Shown: positions 22,773 through 37,532, counted from the stretch's first letter. The stretch: 64,000 nucleotides of DNA from Erwinia sp. (GCA_964016415.1 OZ024666.1:3391310-3455309); one strand, 5' to 3'. The notes: generated from the sequence alone by a model not told the origin. Program-made: numbers and translations.

Positions 22773-23873
22773 TTAGCGTTGTCGGAGAAAAACCCCGCAT
22801 TCCACATGTCCGGTATAGGGAAACTGATCAAATAACGCCATTCTGGTTACCTGGTGTGTCTGATGCAGGGTGGCCAGATTTTGACACAGTGTGATTGGGT
22901 TACATGAGATATACACAATTTGTCGATAGCTCTTCACCATGTTCAGTGTTGCTTCATCCAGCCCGCTACGCGGTGGGTCGATAAATATGGTTTCGCACTG
23001 ATACTGTCGCAAGTCTATACCTTCCAGACGGTTAAACTGACGCGCGCCATTGATTGCCTGAGTGAACTCTTCCGCAGCCATACGAATGATTTGCACATTT
23101 TCAATGGCGTTGATTGCAATATTATACTGTGCAGCCGCGACAGAGGGTTTGGCGATTTCAGTCGCCAGCACACGATGAAAATTGCTAGCCAGTGCCAGAG
23201 AAAAGTTACCATTACCACAGTAGAGCTCTAAAAGATCCCCCTTTGAGCCTCGGGTGACATCCAGTGCCCATTCCAGCATATGAATATTGACGGCGGCATT
23301 TGGCTGCGTGAAACTGTTTTCTACCTGGCGATAGATAATTTCCTTGCCTGCCACCGTCAGAGATTCATCGACATAATCGTGGTCGAGGCAGATTTTTGTT
23401 TTTGCCGCCCGGCCAATCAGCTGCACATCAATACCTTCGGCGCGCAAATTGTCACGCAATACACTGGCGGCAACTTTCCACTCTTCTTCCAGTTTTCGAT
23501 GGTACAGCAACGAAATGATAATCTTATTATTCATGGTTGACAGGTAGTCAATCTGGAACAGTTTAAAACGCAGTACCGGATTTTCGCGCACCGCGGCAAT
23601 CATTTTTGGCATCATCTGATTAATCAAATGGCTGGCTGCCGGGAAGCTGTCGACACGCAAACGCTGTTTAGTCGCCTGATCAAACACAATATGGTAGAGG
23701 TCATCACCTTCATGCCAGATACGGAACTCGGCACGCATACGATAGTGGCTAACCGGGGAGCGAAAAACCTCCGCATCAGGTGCATAAAAGGGGGCCATCA
23801 CCGCTTGCAGGCGTGAGACTTTTTCTGCCAGTTGGTTGTCGTACTGATCTGTCGGGAGATATTCGGGCGTCAT
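22773..23873 (-). CDS. trmA: TrmA, tRNA (uracil-54-C5)-methyltransferase
   Basis: 366 aa, exactly the E. coli length. It makes ribothymidine-54 in the T-loop of tRNAs (also acts on tmRNA) using SAM. The SAM site is [16 protein letters not shown] near residue 215; DPPRSGLD is near 299 and the catalytic Cys lies in YISCNPITL near 324; the general base Glu is in [10 protein letters not shown] at the C-terminus. The start at 23873 follows AGGA and gives the family N-terminus [11 protein letters not shown]; an in-frame ATG at 23918 is rejected. It converges with yijD (one base apart) and is divergent from btuB. Confidence 0.97.
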   Translation of the reverse strand: MTPEYLPTDQYDNQLAEKVSRLQAVMAPFYAPDAEVFRSPVSHYRMRAEFRIWHEGDDLYHIVFDQATKQRLRVDSFPAASHLINQMMPKMIAAVRENPVLRFKLFQIDYLSTMNNKIIISLLYHRKLEEEWKVAASVLRDNLRAEGIDVQLIGRAAKTKICLDHDYVDESLTVAGKEIIYRQVENSFTQPNAAVNIHMLEWALDVTRGSKGDLLELYCGNGNFSLALASNFHRVLATEIAKPSVAAAQYNIAINAIENVQIIRMAAEEFTQAINGARQFNRLEGIDLRQYQCETIFIDPPRSGLDEATLNMVKSYRQIVYISCNPITLCQNLATLHQTHQVTRMALFDQFPYTGHVECGVFLRQR

Positions 23874-23984
23874 CTTTAATCCTGATAATAAGCAAGCCAG
23901 CCGGGCGATTGTATGCATTCGTCAGGTGATGTCCAGTCTGAGGCAAAAGAAGAGGGCAACAATCTGGATTTCATCTGTTCTTAA

Positions 23985-24165
23985 ACGTAGACTGCCCCAG
24001 CCGGTCTTCTGAAGTTAAAAGGGAATCCAGTGTGAATCTGGAGCTGACGCGCAGCGGTAAAGAGTGTCATGGTGAGTGCAACAGCAAACACTGTCCGGCA
24101 GGATGGGAAGTTTTCACCATTTATGACTATTAGCCCGAAGACCTGCCGGTGTGACGTCGCAACTT
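23985..24165 (+). promoter_or_regulatory. Cobalamin riboswitch upstream of btuB
   Basis: The leader contains the family hallmarks in order: GGGAATCCAGTGTGAATCTG (24021-24040), GCTGACGCGCAGCGGTAA (24043-24060) and the B12 box AGCCCGAAGACCTGCCGG (24132-24149). Adenosylcobalamin binding normally blocks translation of btuB. It appears intact although the gene it controls is broken. Confidence 0.93.
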
Positions 24166-24232
24166 CTGAGATCATCGCGTGCTATCGATCACAGGTCTGC
24201 GGCATCCTGTTTAAAAGTGGATGCTTACTATA

Positions 24233-26083
24233 ATGATGACAAAAAATTTATCACTGTTAACAGCACTGTCTGTAACAGTCTTCTCAGCCTTTGCTCAGGG
24301 CAAGGATAACAACGACACTCTGGTAGTAACTGCAAACCGTTTTCAGCAGCCAGTAAGCAGTGTACTTGCTGCCACATCGGTAGTGACACGGGAAGAGATT
24401 GAACGCTGGCAATCACAATCACTGACAGACATTTTACGTCGTCTGCCTGGTGTTGATATTGCGCAAAGTGGAGGGCGTGGCCAATTTTCGTCTCTCTTTA
24501 TTCGCGGTACAAACTCCAGTCATGTTTTAATACTCATTGATGGTATTCGTCTTAACCAGGCCGGAGTGACGGGTTCATCTGACCTCAGCCAAATTCCTCT
24601 CTCTCTGATACAGAAAATTGAATATATACGAGGCCCGCGTTCCGCGGCCTATGGTTCTGATGCCATTGGTGGTGTGGTGAATATTATTACCACTCGTGAC
24701 GAAGATGGTACTGATCTTGGAGCCTCCCTGGGATCTCATGGATATCAGAATTATGATCTCAGTACGCAGCAGACTGTGGGGAAGGGCACACGAGTAACTC
24801 TTGCGGGAAATTATGATTATACCAAAGGGTATGATGTGGTGGCTGATGGTAACACCGGCGGTCTGCGTCAACCTGACCGTGATGGTTTCATGAGTAAATC
24901 GTTATATGGGGCACTGGAGCAGCGTTTCTCAGAACAGTGGAGTGGTTTTGTTCGTGGCTATGGTTATGACAATCGCACGGCATATGACGGTTATTACAGC
25001 AGTTATGCTCCGAATCAACTGGTCGACACCCGACAGCTTTATAGCCAGACATGGAATGCCGGACTGCGCTTTAATGACGACATCTTCCATTCGCAATTCA
25101 CTTCAAGCTACGGCCATAGCAAAGACTTTAACTATGATCCGCGCCTGGGTCGTTATGACATGAGTGCGACACTGGATGAAATTGAACAGTACAATTTACA
25201 ATGAAGTAATGTTGTCGATGTAGGCACAGGTAATCTGGGGGCGGGCATTGACTGGCAGAAACAAAGTACCGAGCCCGGAACAAATTACGTAACCCGGGGT
25301 TATGACCAGCGCAACACTGGCGTTTATCTGACAGGGTTGCAGAAGCTTGGGGATTTTACTTTTGAAGCGGCTGCGCGCAATGATAACCACTCCGAATTTG
25401 GTCATCATGCGACCTGGCAGGGTAGCTCTGCATGGGAGTTTATTGATGGCTACCGTTTTATTGCCTCTTATGGCACGGCATTTAAAGCACCAAATCAGGG
25501 GCAGCTGTTTGGTTTTTACGGTAATAAGCAGTTAAATCCTGAACAGAGCAAACAGTGGGAAGGTGCTTTTGAAGGGCTGACTTACGGTGTTAACTGGAGA
25601 ATCTCCGGTTACCGCAACATGATTGATGATCTGATTGATTTCAATAACCATACGCTAAGTTATTACAATGTTGGTAAAGCGAACATCAAAGGTATAGAAA
25701 GTACATTCTCTTTTGATACCGGCGAACTACAGCATAGCATCAGCTATGACTATCTTGATGCGCGCAATGGAATTACAAATGCGCCTCTCGCACGGCGAGC
25801 TAAACAACAAGTGAAATATCAGTTGGACTGGCAATGGCAGGCGCTGGACTGGAGCGTGACCTGGCATTATCTGGGAACACGTTACGATACGGATTACAAC
25901 ACTTACCAGAAGGTTAAAATGGGGGGTGTTAATTTGTGGGATGTTGCATTGTCTTATCCAGTCACCCCACAACTGACGGTTCGTGGTAGAATAGCTAACC
26001 TGTTTGATAAAGATTACGAGACAGTTTATGGCTATCAAACCACAGGAAGGGAGTATATTGTCAGCGGGAGTTACCGCTTCTGA
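24233..26083 (+). pseudogene. btuB: BtuB, TonB-dependent vitamin B12 receptor, broken by one in-frame stop
   Basis: BtuB imports cobalamins across the outer membrane. The frame encodes a signal peptide (to AFAQG), the TonB box DTLVVTANR, the plug domain ([38 protein letters not shown]) and the beta-barrel up to a correct C-terminal strand ending in Phe ([11 protein letters not shown]). At 25202-25204 TGA replaces what is TGG (Trp) in E. coli (QYTVQWANNV; here QYNLQ-stop-SNVV). The same frame then continues without other damage for about 290 codons, total 616 codons with the start at 24233 (E. coli: 614 aa). So a single nonsense change truncates the barrel at about residue 323. ATG 24236 is an equal start candidate; 24221 is less likely. 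A base-calling error is possible. Confidence 0.92.
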
Positions 26084-26888
26084 CCGCTTACGGCCAACAC
26101 TATTAATCTTTGATTCAGGTGTTGGAGGTTTGTCCGTTTATGAGGAGATCCGGCAATTACTGCCGGATCTACATTATATCTACTTCTTTGATAATGCTGC
26201 TTTTCCCTACGGTGAAAAATCAGAAGATTTTATCGTCGATCGGGTAGTCAAAATTGTCGATACTGTCAGTCAGCATCACTCATTATCCCTGGTCGTTATT
26301 GCCTGCAACTCAGCCAGCACTGTCACCTTACCTGCACTGCGTGAAAAATTTACATTTCCTGTCGTGGGCGTTGTGCCGGCGATTAAACCCGCAGCACGCC
26401 TTACACGTAATGGAATTGTCGGGCTGCTGGCGACACGTGGAACCGTTGGTCGCCCATATACACATGAGCTGGTGGCTCATTTCGCCCGTGAGTGTAAAAC
26501 AGAAATGTTGGGTTCAGCCGAACTTGTCGAGTTAGCTGAGTCAAAACTGCGCGGAGAAACGGTTTCTTTGGATGAGGTGCTACGGATATTGCATCCCTGG
26601 ATCAGAATGAAAGAGCCGCCAGATACGGTGGTGCTGGGATGTACGCACTTCCCATTACTTTATGATGAGCTAAAAACAGTACTCAGCGAAGGAACACGGT
26701 TGGTTGATTCAGGAGCCGCCATTGCACGCAGGGCAGCATGGTTGTTGAAAAATGAGGTTGCAGGTACCGGTTCTTCAGAACCCAGTATGGCCTTTTGTAC
26801 GGTGATGGATGAAAAAACTGAACAGTTGCGTCTTGTGTTACAACAGTATGGTTTTGTCAGTTTAAAACTATGTGCTGTCAGGCAGTGA
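26028..26888 (+). CDS. murI: MurI, glutamate racemase
   Basis: 286 aa (E. coli: 285). It makes D-glutamate for peptidoglycan. The two catalytic cysteines are in [14 protein letters not shown] and [15 protein letters not shown], and [15 protein letters not shown] is near the N-terminus. The start at 26028, within the end of btuB (56-base overlap), gives MAIKPQEG, equivalent to E. coli MATKLQDG. An in-frame ATG at 26004 is an alternative. Because translation starts inside btuB, the btuB stop may reduce coupled translation but leaves the coding sequence untouched. Confidence 0.96.
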   Translation: MAIKPQEGSILSAGVTASDRLRPTLLIFDSGVGGLSVYEEIRQLLPDLHYIYFFDNAAFPYGEKSEDFIVDRVVKIVDTVSQHHSLSLVVIACNSASTVTLPALREKFTFPVVGVVPAIKPAARLTRNGIVGLLATRGTVGRPYTHELVAHFARECKTEMLGSAELVELAESKLRGETVSLDEVLRILHPWIRMKEPPDTVVLGCTHFPLLYDELKTVLSEGTRLVDSGAAIARRAAWLLKNEVAGTGSSEPSMAFCTVMDEKTEQLRLVLQQYGFVSLKLCAVRQ

Positions 26889-26929
26889 CAGAAAATCTAA
26901 AGTTTAATAAGGTTTTTTCAAAATAGTGC

Positions 26930-26957
26930 TTGCCTTCCTGCGCCAGCTCCCTATAAT
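26930..26957 (+). promoter_or_regulatory. rRNA operon promoter P1
   Basis: TTGCCT (26930-26935), 16-base spacer, TATAAT (26952-26957), then a GC-rich GCGCCTCC discriminator typical of growth-rate and ppGpp-controlled rrn P1 promoters. The upstream AT-rich stretch (26895-26925) can serve as UP element. Confidence 0.88.
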
Positions 26958-27024
26958 GCGCCTCCACTGACCGGGAACAAGGCTGAGAAGCTGACGGTAA
27001 GTGAGAGGCAGAGTGATAAATCAC

Positions 27025-27052
27025 TTGACTCTGAAGCGGGAAAGCGTAGTAT
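27025..27052 (+). promoter_or_regulatory. rRNA operon promoter P2
   Basis: TTGACT (27025-27030), 16-base spacer, TAGTAT (27047-27052), equivalent in sequence and placement to E. coli rrn P2. Confidence 0.85.
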
Positions 27053-27082
27053 CTGCACCCCGCGCCACACGCGCTGTGGCAC

Positions 27083-27095
27083 TGCTCTTTAACAA
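27083..27095 (+). promoter_or_regulatory. boxA antitermination element (leader)
   Basis: TGCTCTTTAACAA is an exact enterobacterial boxA. A second copy lies in the 16S-23S spacer at 29027-29039. They recruit NusB/NusE for rRNA antitermination. Confidence 0.9.
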
Positions 27096-27242
27096 TTTAT
27101 CAGACAATCTGTGTGGGCACTCACAGGATTGATATCAGCATCTCCAGATGCAAAAAATATCAAGTCTTGAGTGAACACGTAATAAATTCATTACGACGTT
27201 TTTCTCGAGCATCGCTTACCGAGTGTAAGCAAATCAAGCTTT

Positions 27243-28782
<1,540 letters not shown>

Positions 28783-28870
28783 CCTGAAGATACGGTTTTG
28801 TGAAGTGCTCACACAGATTGTCTGATAGAAAGTAATGAGCAGGACGGCTGCGAAGTCGCGACACTTTAGT

Positions 28871-28945
28871 GTCCCCTTCGTCTAGCGGTTAGGACTCCGC
28901 CCTTTCACGGCGGCAACAGGGGTTCGAATCCCCTAGGGGACGCCA
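28871..28945 (+). tRNA. gltT: tRNA-Glu (anticodon TTC) in the 16S-23S spacer
   Basis: 75 nt with full cloverleaf: acceptor GTCCCCT/AGGGGAC, anticodon loop CTTTCAC with TTC at 28904-28906, T arm GGGTTCGAATCCC and encoded CCA. A lone tRNA-Glu marks this as the rrnB-type spacer, as in E. coli at the same murI-murB position. Confidence 0.97.
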
Positions 28946-29168
28946 CCTGCCTGGTGACAGGTGAAAGATGTCTCCACAATATCTCAAAACTGCATTTACC
29001 TGCGGGTAAGTGGTGTTTGAGATATTTGCTCTTTAACAATCCGGAACAAGCTGAAAATTTGAAACGACATATTGTTCTCATTCTCCGTAATAAGAATGAA
29101 GTAATGATATGTTCGAGTCTCTCAAATGTTTGCAGTCTGCAAGCGTGTTAAACGCCTGTGGGTTGTGA

Positions 29169-32072
<2,904 letters not shown>

Positions 32073-32295
32073 ACAACGCCAGAGGCGTTTAGAGAGACAG
32101 AATTTTCAGCTTGATTCACCGGATTTTAGAAAAATTTAGCGGATTAGAAAAATTTAGCGGAAACGAAAGATTTTGTGCTGAAGCAAGGCGGCAACCGAGA
32201 CGATGAGAAGGAGCATACGCTGGTATGTGACTGAACATCGCGATAGCAGCCAACGCAGCAGCAGTGCAAAAGATTTGTTTCTGGCACCAAGAATT
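32073..32295 (+). repeat. Unusually long 23S-5S spacer with direct repeats and a structured insert
   Basis: The spacer is 223 bases, against about 90 in E. coli. It carries two near-identical units, GGATTTTAGAAAAATTTAGC (32121-32140) and GGATTAGAAAAATTTAGC (32141-32158). A second block follows (32175-32270) with AAGCAAGGCGGCAACCGAGA, the hairpin GCATACGCTGGTATGTG and GCAGCCAACGCAGC, which resembles an intergenic repeat I recall from rRNA spacers of other enterobacteria. No protein or tRNA gene is present. Confidence 0.6.
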
Positions 32296-32414
32296 TGCCT
32301 GGCGGCAGTAGCGCGGTGGTCCCACCTGACCCCATGCCGAACTCAGAAGTGAAACGCCGTAGCGCCGATGGTAGTGTGGGGTCTCCCCATGCGGAGTAGG
32401 GAACTGCCAGGCAT
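32296..32414 (+). rRNA. rrf: 5S ribosomal RNA
   Basis: 119 nt, from TGCCTGGCGGCAGTAGCGCG to CTGCCAGGCAT, with the ends pairing. It differs from E. coli by a one-base shortening in the ATGCGGAGTAGGG segment. It closes the rRNA operon. Confidence 0.96.
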
Positions 32415-32421
32415 CAAACAG

Positions 32422-32454
32422 AAAAGCCCTGCACATCGTGCAGGGCTTTTTTTT
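32422..32454 (+). terminator. rRNA operon terminator
   Basis: AAAAGCCCTGCAC / GTGCAGGGCTTTTTTTT with an ATC loop, immediately after 5S rRNA. Confidence 0.95.
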
Positions 32455-32794
32455 ATGCTGATTTTTATATATCACTTATATCCCGTATAACGTTCTATTA
32501 TGATTTTTTTAATTAACCGAGAATAACGGAGGCGTTACCATGAATCATTTAAGAAATCATCACAGGCGGATTAAAGAATAATAATTTATTGAATTTTTTA
32601 ATGTCTATCTAATAATCACTTCTTATCCAGCCTGCCTGTTTTACCTCAATGCATATTAGCGGTTTGTATAAAAATACTGTTAGCTAAATTACATTACCCG
32701 AGTCGATAAAGACGTTGAAAACGTATTATTTCAGTGATGTTATAGCAGGGAAAACCGTATTTGCTATTGACGGCGTGTCAATCATGTAAAATAA
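32455..32794. other. AT-rich intergenic region after the rRNA operon
   Basis: No gene is supported. A 13-codon frame at 32540-32581 (MNHLRNHHRRIKE) has a good GGAGG seven bases upstream but is too short to call. Confidence 0.4.
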
Positions 32795-33300
32795 ATGAAT
32801 ATATACGGATACTTTCAGAGATGGTTTCTCTGATTGCATCAAAAAAACATGGATAGAAGGTTTGGCGATCAAACAGTTGCTAAAACAGCGACATTACCTG
32901 ACATGGTGAAAATTGTCGGGATGCCAGATTTTCATCCGGAAAAAGGTTATCCTGTTGGTGCTGCTTTTTTTCAAGCGACACCATTTATCCCGTTCTGATC
33001 GGAAACGATATCGGTTGTGGCATGGCGTTATGACAACTGGATATTCAGGTGGCAGGCTGAAGCTGGATAAACTGGAAACATCTATCAGTAATATCAATAC
33101 TCCTATTGAAAGAGAAAAATACAATTTAGGTACAATAGGTGGTGGCAATCACTTTGCAGAATTACAGAAAGTGGATTGCATTTATGCGCCGGGAATATTT
33201 TCCGACTATCAGCTCTCGCAAGACACATTGTTTTTGCTGGTGCATTCAGGCTCTCGTGGTTTAGGAGAGGCAATTTTTCAAAGAGTCAGAGGCACTGAAC
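32795..33300 (+). pseudogene. rtcB-like RNA ligase remnant (N-terminal half, frameshifted)
   Basis: Pieces in several frames assemble into the RtcB family member that pairs with PrfH: WIEGLAIKQLLK, then after a one-base shift KTATLPDMVKIVGMPDFHPE and GYPVGAAFF, then VLIGNDIGCGMAL, then after another shift a long intact piece with LGTIGGGNHFAELQKVD and LLVHSGSRGLGEAIFQR. These are the Mn-binding Cys and the GGGNHFAE and HSGSRGLG motifs of RtcB ligases, which join 2',3'-cyclic phosphate or 3'-phosphate ends to 5'-OH ends. At least two frameshifts are seen, and the C-terminal half (about 190 residues with the guanylylated His) is missing because the sequence runs straight into prfH. The gene is inactive. 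Confidence 0.85.
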
Positions 33301-33819
33301 ATAACGGTTGAACTGCCGGAACACGAGCCAGGCCGCTACCCTGATACCAGTCAATCAGTTTTACTGTGTAGTCGTGAACTGGCAGAAATACTCATCCAGC
33401 GTTGTCCTGGAACCATTCTATGGGTGTGTCGTAGTCCTTACCGGCCAGAGCGTAAGGCTAAAAACTGGTTTATTGGTGTTAACTGTCTGGCTCAACCAGA
33501 AACGATGGCAGAGTGAAGTTGGCTTCGAAACCATTAAATCATAAGGATTCGGGGGCGGCATGTGAATAAAACAAAGTCCGCGGTGCCGGCGACTCGCCTG
33601 CTTACGGGGATTACCGTCAGGATCCAGTCTGAACGTAGTCAGCATGCGAATAAACGGATGGCTAAGTTAATGCTGGCACACAAGCTCTCTGAATATCAGA
33701 AATAGAAACATCAGCAAAATAAGAGGGCATTGCATCAGCACCATCAGCACCATCAGCAGGTGGAGCGTGGCCATGCCAGCCGGGTATTTTACGGCAATAA
33801 GTTCTATGGGCAGGCGTAA
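33301..33819 (+). pseudogene. prfH: prfH (release-factor homologue) remnant, 5' end and GGQ region damaged
   Basis: Frames join to a PrfH protein: [50 protein letters not shown], then [20 protein letters not shown] and [20 protein letters not shown], then QVERGHASRVFYGNKFYGQA-stop at 33817-33819. PrfH is a class-I release factor relative found in operon with an rtcB-type ligase. The expected GGQHVNKT catalytic loop is destroyed by a small deletion (GGGGGCGG-CATGTGAATAAA at about 33550-33569), an in-frame stop follows the EYQK segment, a frameshift lies near 33510, and about 40 N-terminal residues are lost with the end of rtcB. A run of CATCAG repeats codes a His-rich stretch near 33730-33760. 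Confidence 0.82.
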
Positions 33820-33931
33820 TTCAATTCTGACAAAAGAACTCACTAAGAGCCCTTTAGTTTTACGCAATGCACTGATCCGTCTGGAAAGATGAGGTAGACT
33901 AGCCACATCACCGTCACTACAGGGCGCTTTT

Positions 33932-34969
33932 ATGTACAGTCCGACTCTTTCATTAAAGGCATTGAATAGCTTTCAGCTTGATAATTACGCTGCTCATATT
34001 GTTTATGCCTCCAGTATTGATCAACTTTGTCATGCCTCGCAGGCGAGCTGTGAACGGCAGCAACCTTTTCTGGTGATCGGTGAAGGAAGTAATCTACTGT
34101 TTCTGGAAAATTTCTCAGGCACCGCCATCGTCAATCGCCTGAAAGGGATAACTCAGCATGAGAGCGCGCAAGCATGGCATTTGCATGTTGGAGCAGGCGA
34201 AAACTGGCATGAGTTAGTCAGATACTCCCTGTCTGCAGGTTATGGCGGACTGGAAAACCTGGCCATGATTCCCGGTTGTGTTGGTTCAGCACCAATACAG
34301 AATATTGGGGCCTACGGTGTAGAACTGAAAAATTACTGCGAATATGTTGATGTGCTTGCGCTGAATACCGGTGTAACGGAACGGCTTACTGCAGCAGAGT
34401 GTTATTTTGGCTATCGCGACAGTATTTTTAAACATCAATATCATGATGGATATGTCATTACTGCAGTCGGGCTGATACTGCCTAAGGATTGGCAACCGGT
34501 GCTTGAGTATGGTGAACTCAAATTACTGGATAAAATGACGATCACGCCACAAGTTATTTTTGATGAAGTGTGCAGAATTCGACGACTGAAACTACCCGAT
34601 CCACACGTAACGGGTAATGCGGGCAGTTTTTTTAAGAATCCCCTGGTGAGTAGTGAACATGCGCAGATGATAAAAGCAGAGTTTCCTGAAGTGCCGATCT
34701 ATTTACAGCCGAATGGTAGTGTAAAACTGGCGGCAGGCTGGCTGATAGAACAATGCGGATTAAAAGGATACCGTTGTGGTGGGGCTGCAGTGCATTCAAG
34801 CCAGGCACTGGTACTGATCAATACTGGTCGGGCAACCAGCGATGATATTGTGCAACTGGCGAAAGTTGTTCGCCAAAAGGTCGCAGAGCGTTTCGGTGTC
34901 TGGCTGGAGCCTGAGGTGCGTTTTATTGCTGCAGCGGGTGAAGTGGACGCCACAGGAGTATTATCGTGA
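33932..34969 (+). CDS. murB: MurB, UDP-N-acetylenolpyruvoylglucosamine reductase
   Basis: 345 aa (E. coli: 342), FAD enzyme that completes UDP-MurNAc for peptidoglycan. The FAD-binding [20 protein letters not shown] is near residue 50, [20 protein letters not shown] near 110, YRDSIFK carries the catalytic Arg, [10 protein letters not shown] the catalytic Ser near 229, and LEPEVRFI the catalytic Glu near 328. The type I form without the extra loop. Its stop overlaps the birA GTG start (GTGA), so translation is coupled. Confidence 0.97.
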   Translation: MYSPTLSLKALNSFQLDNYAAHIVYASSIDQLCHASQASCERQQPFLVIGEGSNLLFLENFSGTAIVNRLKGITQHESAQAWHLHVGAGENWHELVRYSLSAGYGGLENLAMIPGCVGSAPIQNIGAYGVELKNYCEYVDVLALNTGVTERLTAAECYFGYRDSIFKHQYHDGYVITAVGLILPKDWQPVLEYGELKLLDKMTITPQVIFDEVCRIRRLKLPDPHVTGNAGSFFKNPLVSSEHAQMIKAEFPEVPIYLQPNGSVKLAAGWLIEQCGLKGYRCGGAAVHSSQALVLINTGRATSDDIVQLAKVVRQKVAERFGVWLEPEVRFIAAAGEVDATGVLS

Positions 34970-35928
34970 AAGATTATCGCGTACCGCTGACGCTGGTTGG
35001 TATTTTAGCTGATGGTGAATGTCACTCAGGGGAACAGCTTGGCGAACAGATGGGAATGAGCCGCGCAGCGGTTAATAAGCATATCCAAACCCTTAAATCA
35101 TGGGGGTTAACAGTGACGACGGTGACGGGTAAAGGGTATCGTCTTCCTGCACCGATAACACTGTTAAATGAAGACAAAATCAGTGCGCAACTCACATCAG
35201 GCCGATTAACAGTTATCCCGGTCATTGATTCGACCAATCAATATATGCTTGAGAATATGGAACTCTTAGATTCAGGGGATGCCTGTGTGGCTGAGTATCA
35301 GCAAGCCGGACGGGGACGACGCGGACGGCAATGGTTTTCTCCTTTTGGTAGTAATCTTTATCTGTCGATGTACTGGCGACTGGAACAAGGGCCAGCGGCA
35401 GCCATGGGGTTAAGCCTCGTAATCGGCATCATTATTGCGGAAGTATTACGTGCGCAGAGTGGGGCGGATGTCAGAGTAAAATGGCCAAATGACCTTTATC
35501 TTCAGGATCGTAAACTGGCAGGCATCCTGGTTGAACTTACCGGAAAAACAGGCGATGCGGCGCATATAGTCATCGGCGCTGGGATTAATATTGCGATGCA
35601 ACAGGGTGACAAGGATATCATCAGTCAGCAATGGATAAATTTACAAGAAGCAGGCGTCGACGTTGATCGAAATACCCTCACTGCAACTTTGGTAAATGAA
35701 ATGCGTATGGCGTTGTCAACATTTGAAAAACAAGGTCTCGGCCCTTTTATTGAACGCTGGCGCTCGCTGGATAATTTCATCGATCGGCCTGTCAGGCTTT
35801 TAATTGGTGAGAAAGTGATAACGGGTATTGCAAGAGGAATTGACTCACAGGGAGGATTACTTCTTGAACAGGATGGTAAGTGTACTGCATGGGTAGGAGG
35901 GGAGATATCACTGCGTCCGGATAAATAA
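34966..35928 (+). CDS. birA: BirA, biotin-protein ligase and biotin operon repressor
   Basis: 320 aa (E. coli: 321). It biotinylates the biotin carboxyl carrier protein and, as holo-dimer, represses bioABFCD. The N-terminal winged helix is at about residues 20-46 ([20 protein letters not shown]), the biotinyl-AMP loop [19 protein letters not shown] near 112-130, the catalytic Lys in [18 protein letters not shown] near 183, and a C-terminal SH3-like cap. It starts with GTG at 34966, overlapping the murB stop by one step of the GTGA motif. Confidence 0.97.
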   Translation: MKDYRVPLTLVGILADGECHSGEQLGEQMGMSRAAVNKHIQTLKSWGLTVTTVTGKGYRLPAPITLLNEDKISAQLTSGRLTVIPVIDSTNQYMLENMELLDSGDACVAEYQQAGRGRRGRQWFSPFGSNLYLSMYWRLEQGPAAAMGLSLVIGIIIAEVLRAQSGADVRVKWPNDLYLQDRKLAGILVELTGKTGDAAHIVIGAGINIAMQQGDKDIISQQWINLQEAGVDVDRNTLTATLVNEMRMALSTFEKQGLGPFIERWRSLDNFIDRPVRLLIGEKVITGIARGIDSQGGLLLEQDGKCTAWVGGEISLRPDK

Positions 35929-35984
35929 AATGAGTGCTATTATCTGAGAACAGTTACTCACCCTATGAGTTCAACATCAGATGA

Positions 35985-36034
35985 CCACTAACGGCGGTGA
36001 TTGATCGTTTTACGAGTACCGTGGCAGTTAGTGG
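35985..36034. terminator. Inverted repeat between convergent birA and coaA
   Basis: CCACTAAC (35985-35992) pairs with GTTAGTGG (36027-36034), with further partial pairing inside (GGCGGT/ACCG). There is no clear T-tract on either side, so it is at best a weak bidirectional terminator. Confidence 0.4.
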
Positions 36035-36041
36035 TGGTGGT

Positions 36042-36992
36042 TTACTTGCGTAGTTTTACACGATCCACCGCGTGACCGACACTTTTTGTCATGATCAGGC
36101 TGGCTCTCTCACGCGTTGGGAGGATGTTTTCTTTTAGATTCAATAAATTAATTTCATTCCATAGCTGTTTGGCAGTGGCAATAGTTTCTGCTTCTGAAAG
36201 TCGGGCATAATGGTGAAAATAAGATGCGGGATCAGTAAAAGCGCTTTCACGGAATTTAAGAAAACGGTTGATATACCACTTTTCTAATAATGTTTCCGGT
36301 GCATCAACGTAGATAGAAAAATCGACAAAGTCTGACACAAAAACATGGTGAGGATCTTCAGGATAATCCATACCACTTTGCAATACATTCAGCCCCTCAA
36401 GGATCAGGATATCCGGCTGTTGAATATGTTTGTCGCCACCCGGGATAACATCATAAATCAGGTGAGAATAAACAGGTGCAGTGACCTGATGAGCACCGGA
36501 TTTCAATGCTGAAACGAATTTCACCAACCGCTGAATATCGTAGGATTGGGGAAAACCTTTCTTCTTCATCAAACCACGGGCTTTCAATACCTCGTTAGGA
36601 TGCAGAAAACCATCAGTGGTTATCAGCTCGACACTGCGGTGCTCAGGCCAGCGACTTAGCAGAGCCTGTAATACTCTGGCAGTGGTACTTTTTCCTACAG
36701 CAACACTTCCGGCAATGCTGATAATGTAGGGTACTTTTTCGCTTTGTGTGCCGAGAAACTGCCCGAGCACAGTCTGACGGCCCAGATTGGAATTGATATA
36801 GAAATTAAGTAATCGGGAAAGGGGCAAGTAGATCTCTGCGACCTCTTCCAGAGACAACTCTTCATTAATACCTTTCAACCGGGCAATTTCTTCTTCGGTC
36901 AGCGTCATAGGTACAGTATTGCGTAGGGCTGCCCATTGAGCGCGGCTGAACTCCATGTAAGGAGTGGCTAATACTGGATTTTTTATTCGCAT
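36042..36992 (-). CDS. coaA: CoaA, pantothenate kinase (type I)
   Basis: 316 aa, the E. coli length. First step of coenzyme A synthesis and the point of CoA feedback. The P-loop [20 protein letters not shown] is near residue 95, followed by TTDGFLHPN and the [16 protein letters not shown] segment of the PRK/uridine-kinase fold, and the conserved end [14 protein letters not shown]. It converges with birA, as in E. coli. Confidence 0.97.
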   Translation of the reverse strand: MRIKNPVLATPYMEFSRAQWAALRNTVPMTLTEEEIARLKGINEELSLEEVAEIYLPLSRLLNFYINSNLGRQTVLGQFLGTQSEKVPYIISIAGSVAVGKSTTARVLQALLSRWPEHRSVELITTDGFLHPNEVLKARGLMKKKGFPQSYDIQRLVKFVSALKSGAHQVTAPVYSHLIYDVIPGGDKHIQQPDILILEGLNVLQSGMDYPEDPHHVFVSDFVDFSIYVDAPETLLEKWYINRFLKFRESAFTDPASYFHHYARLSEAETIATAKQLWNEINLLNLKENILPTRERASLIMTKSVGHAVDRVKLRK

Positions 36993-37489
36993 AGAGCTTT
37001 ATCCGAAGAAATCTGTCACAGGCCGCTTCTGCCGATGCGTATAGTTGCTTCGATAGCCGTGGTCCAAAAAATAGTTCTGCGAGGTTAACATCAGGTGACG
37101 TGAAGCAGAAGAAAAAAATAGCCAGCTCGATGAATGAAGGACGATAACTAGGCATAAATGAAGGTCGGAGTGATGAGCTGGGCGTATCAGGTCGATACTG
37201 CTGATAGCAGAAAACTGTATTTTATTCCCGACGAATAAGGCTGATTTGCAAATAGTGCAACTACAGAGATGTCAGCCCTGGTGTGAAAATCGTGATTATT
37301 GTTTTTTCTCAGCGAAAAAAGAGACACTTTTTTGCAGCAGGAAGATGAATAAACAGTGTCTGTGCGGGACAAATGATCTGATGACGAAAAATTCTGATGT
37401 TTATTTGAACACATTTACCCCTGATTGATGTCATTTTAACCCCGGATGCACAAATAGTAAGCATTAAGAAAAAAAACATCATTTTTTTG
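36993..37489. other. Intergenic region between coaA and the tRNA cluster
   Basis: About 500 AT-rich bases with no supportable gene. They hold the coaA promoter on the minus strand and, at the right end, the upstream AT-rich flank of the tRNA promoter. Confidence 0.4.
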
Positions 37490-37518
37490 TTGCATCATCC
37501 GCCGACCCTCCCTAGAAT
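37490..37518 (+). promoter_or_regulatory. Promoter of the tRNA-tufB operon
   Basis: TTGCAT (37490-37495), 17-base spacer, TAGAAT (37513-37518), then GCGCCTC, a GC-rich discriminator typical of stringently controlled stable-RNA promoters. A T-rich stretch lies upstream. Confidence 0.8.
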
Positions 37519-37532
37519 GCGCCTCACTTGAT

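Noticed and set aside
25202..25204. TGA in btuB read as selenocysteine or as Trp by an altered genetic code
   Set aside because: No selenocysteine insertion hairpin is apparent after it, BtuB is not a selenoprotein family, and many intact genes here (for example birA-coupled murB and thiF) use TGA as a normal stop.
32540..32581. A 13-codon peptide with a good GGAGG upstream
   Set aside because: Too short to separate from chance, with no regulatory context such as an attenuator behind it.
36865..37155. A 96-codon minus-strand frame over the coaA start
   Set aside because: It overlaps the conserved N-terminus of coaA in another frame and has no family resemblance.
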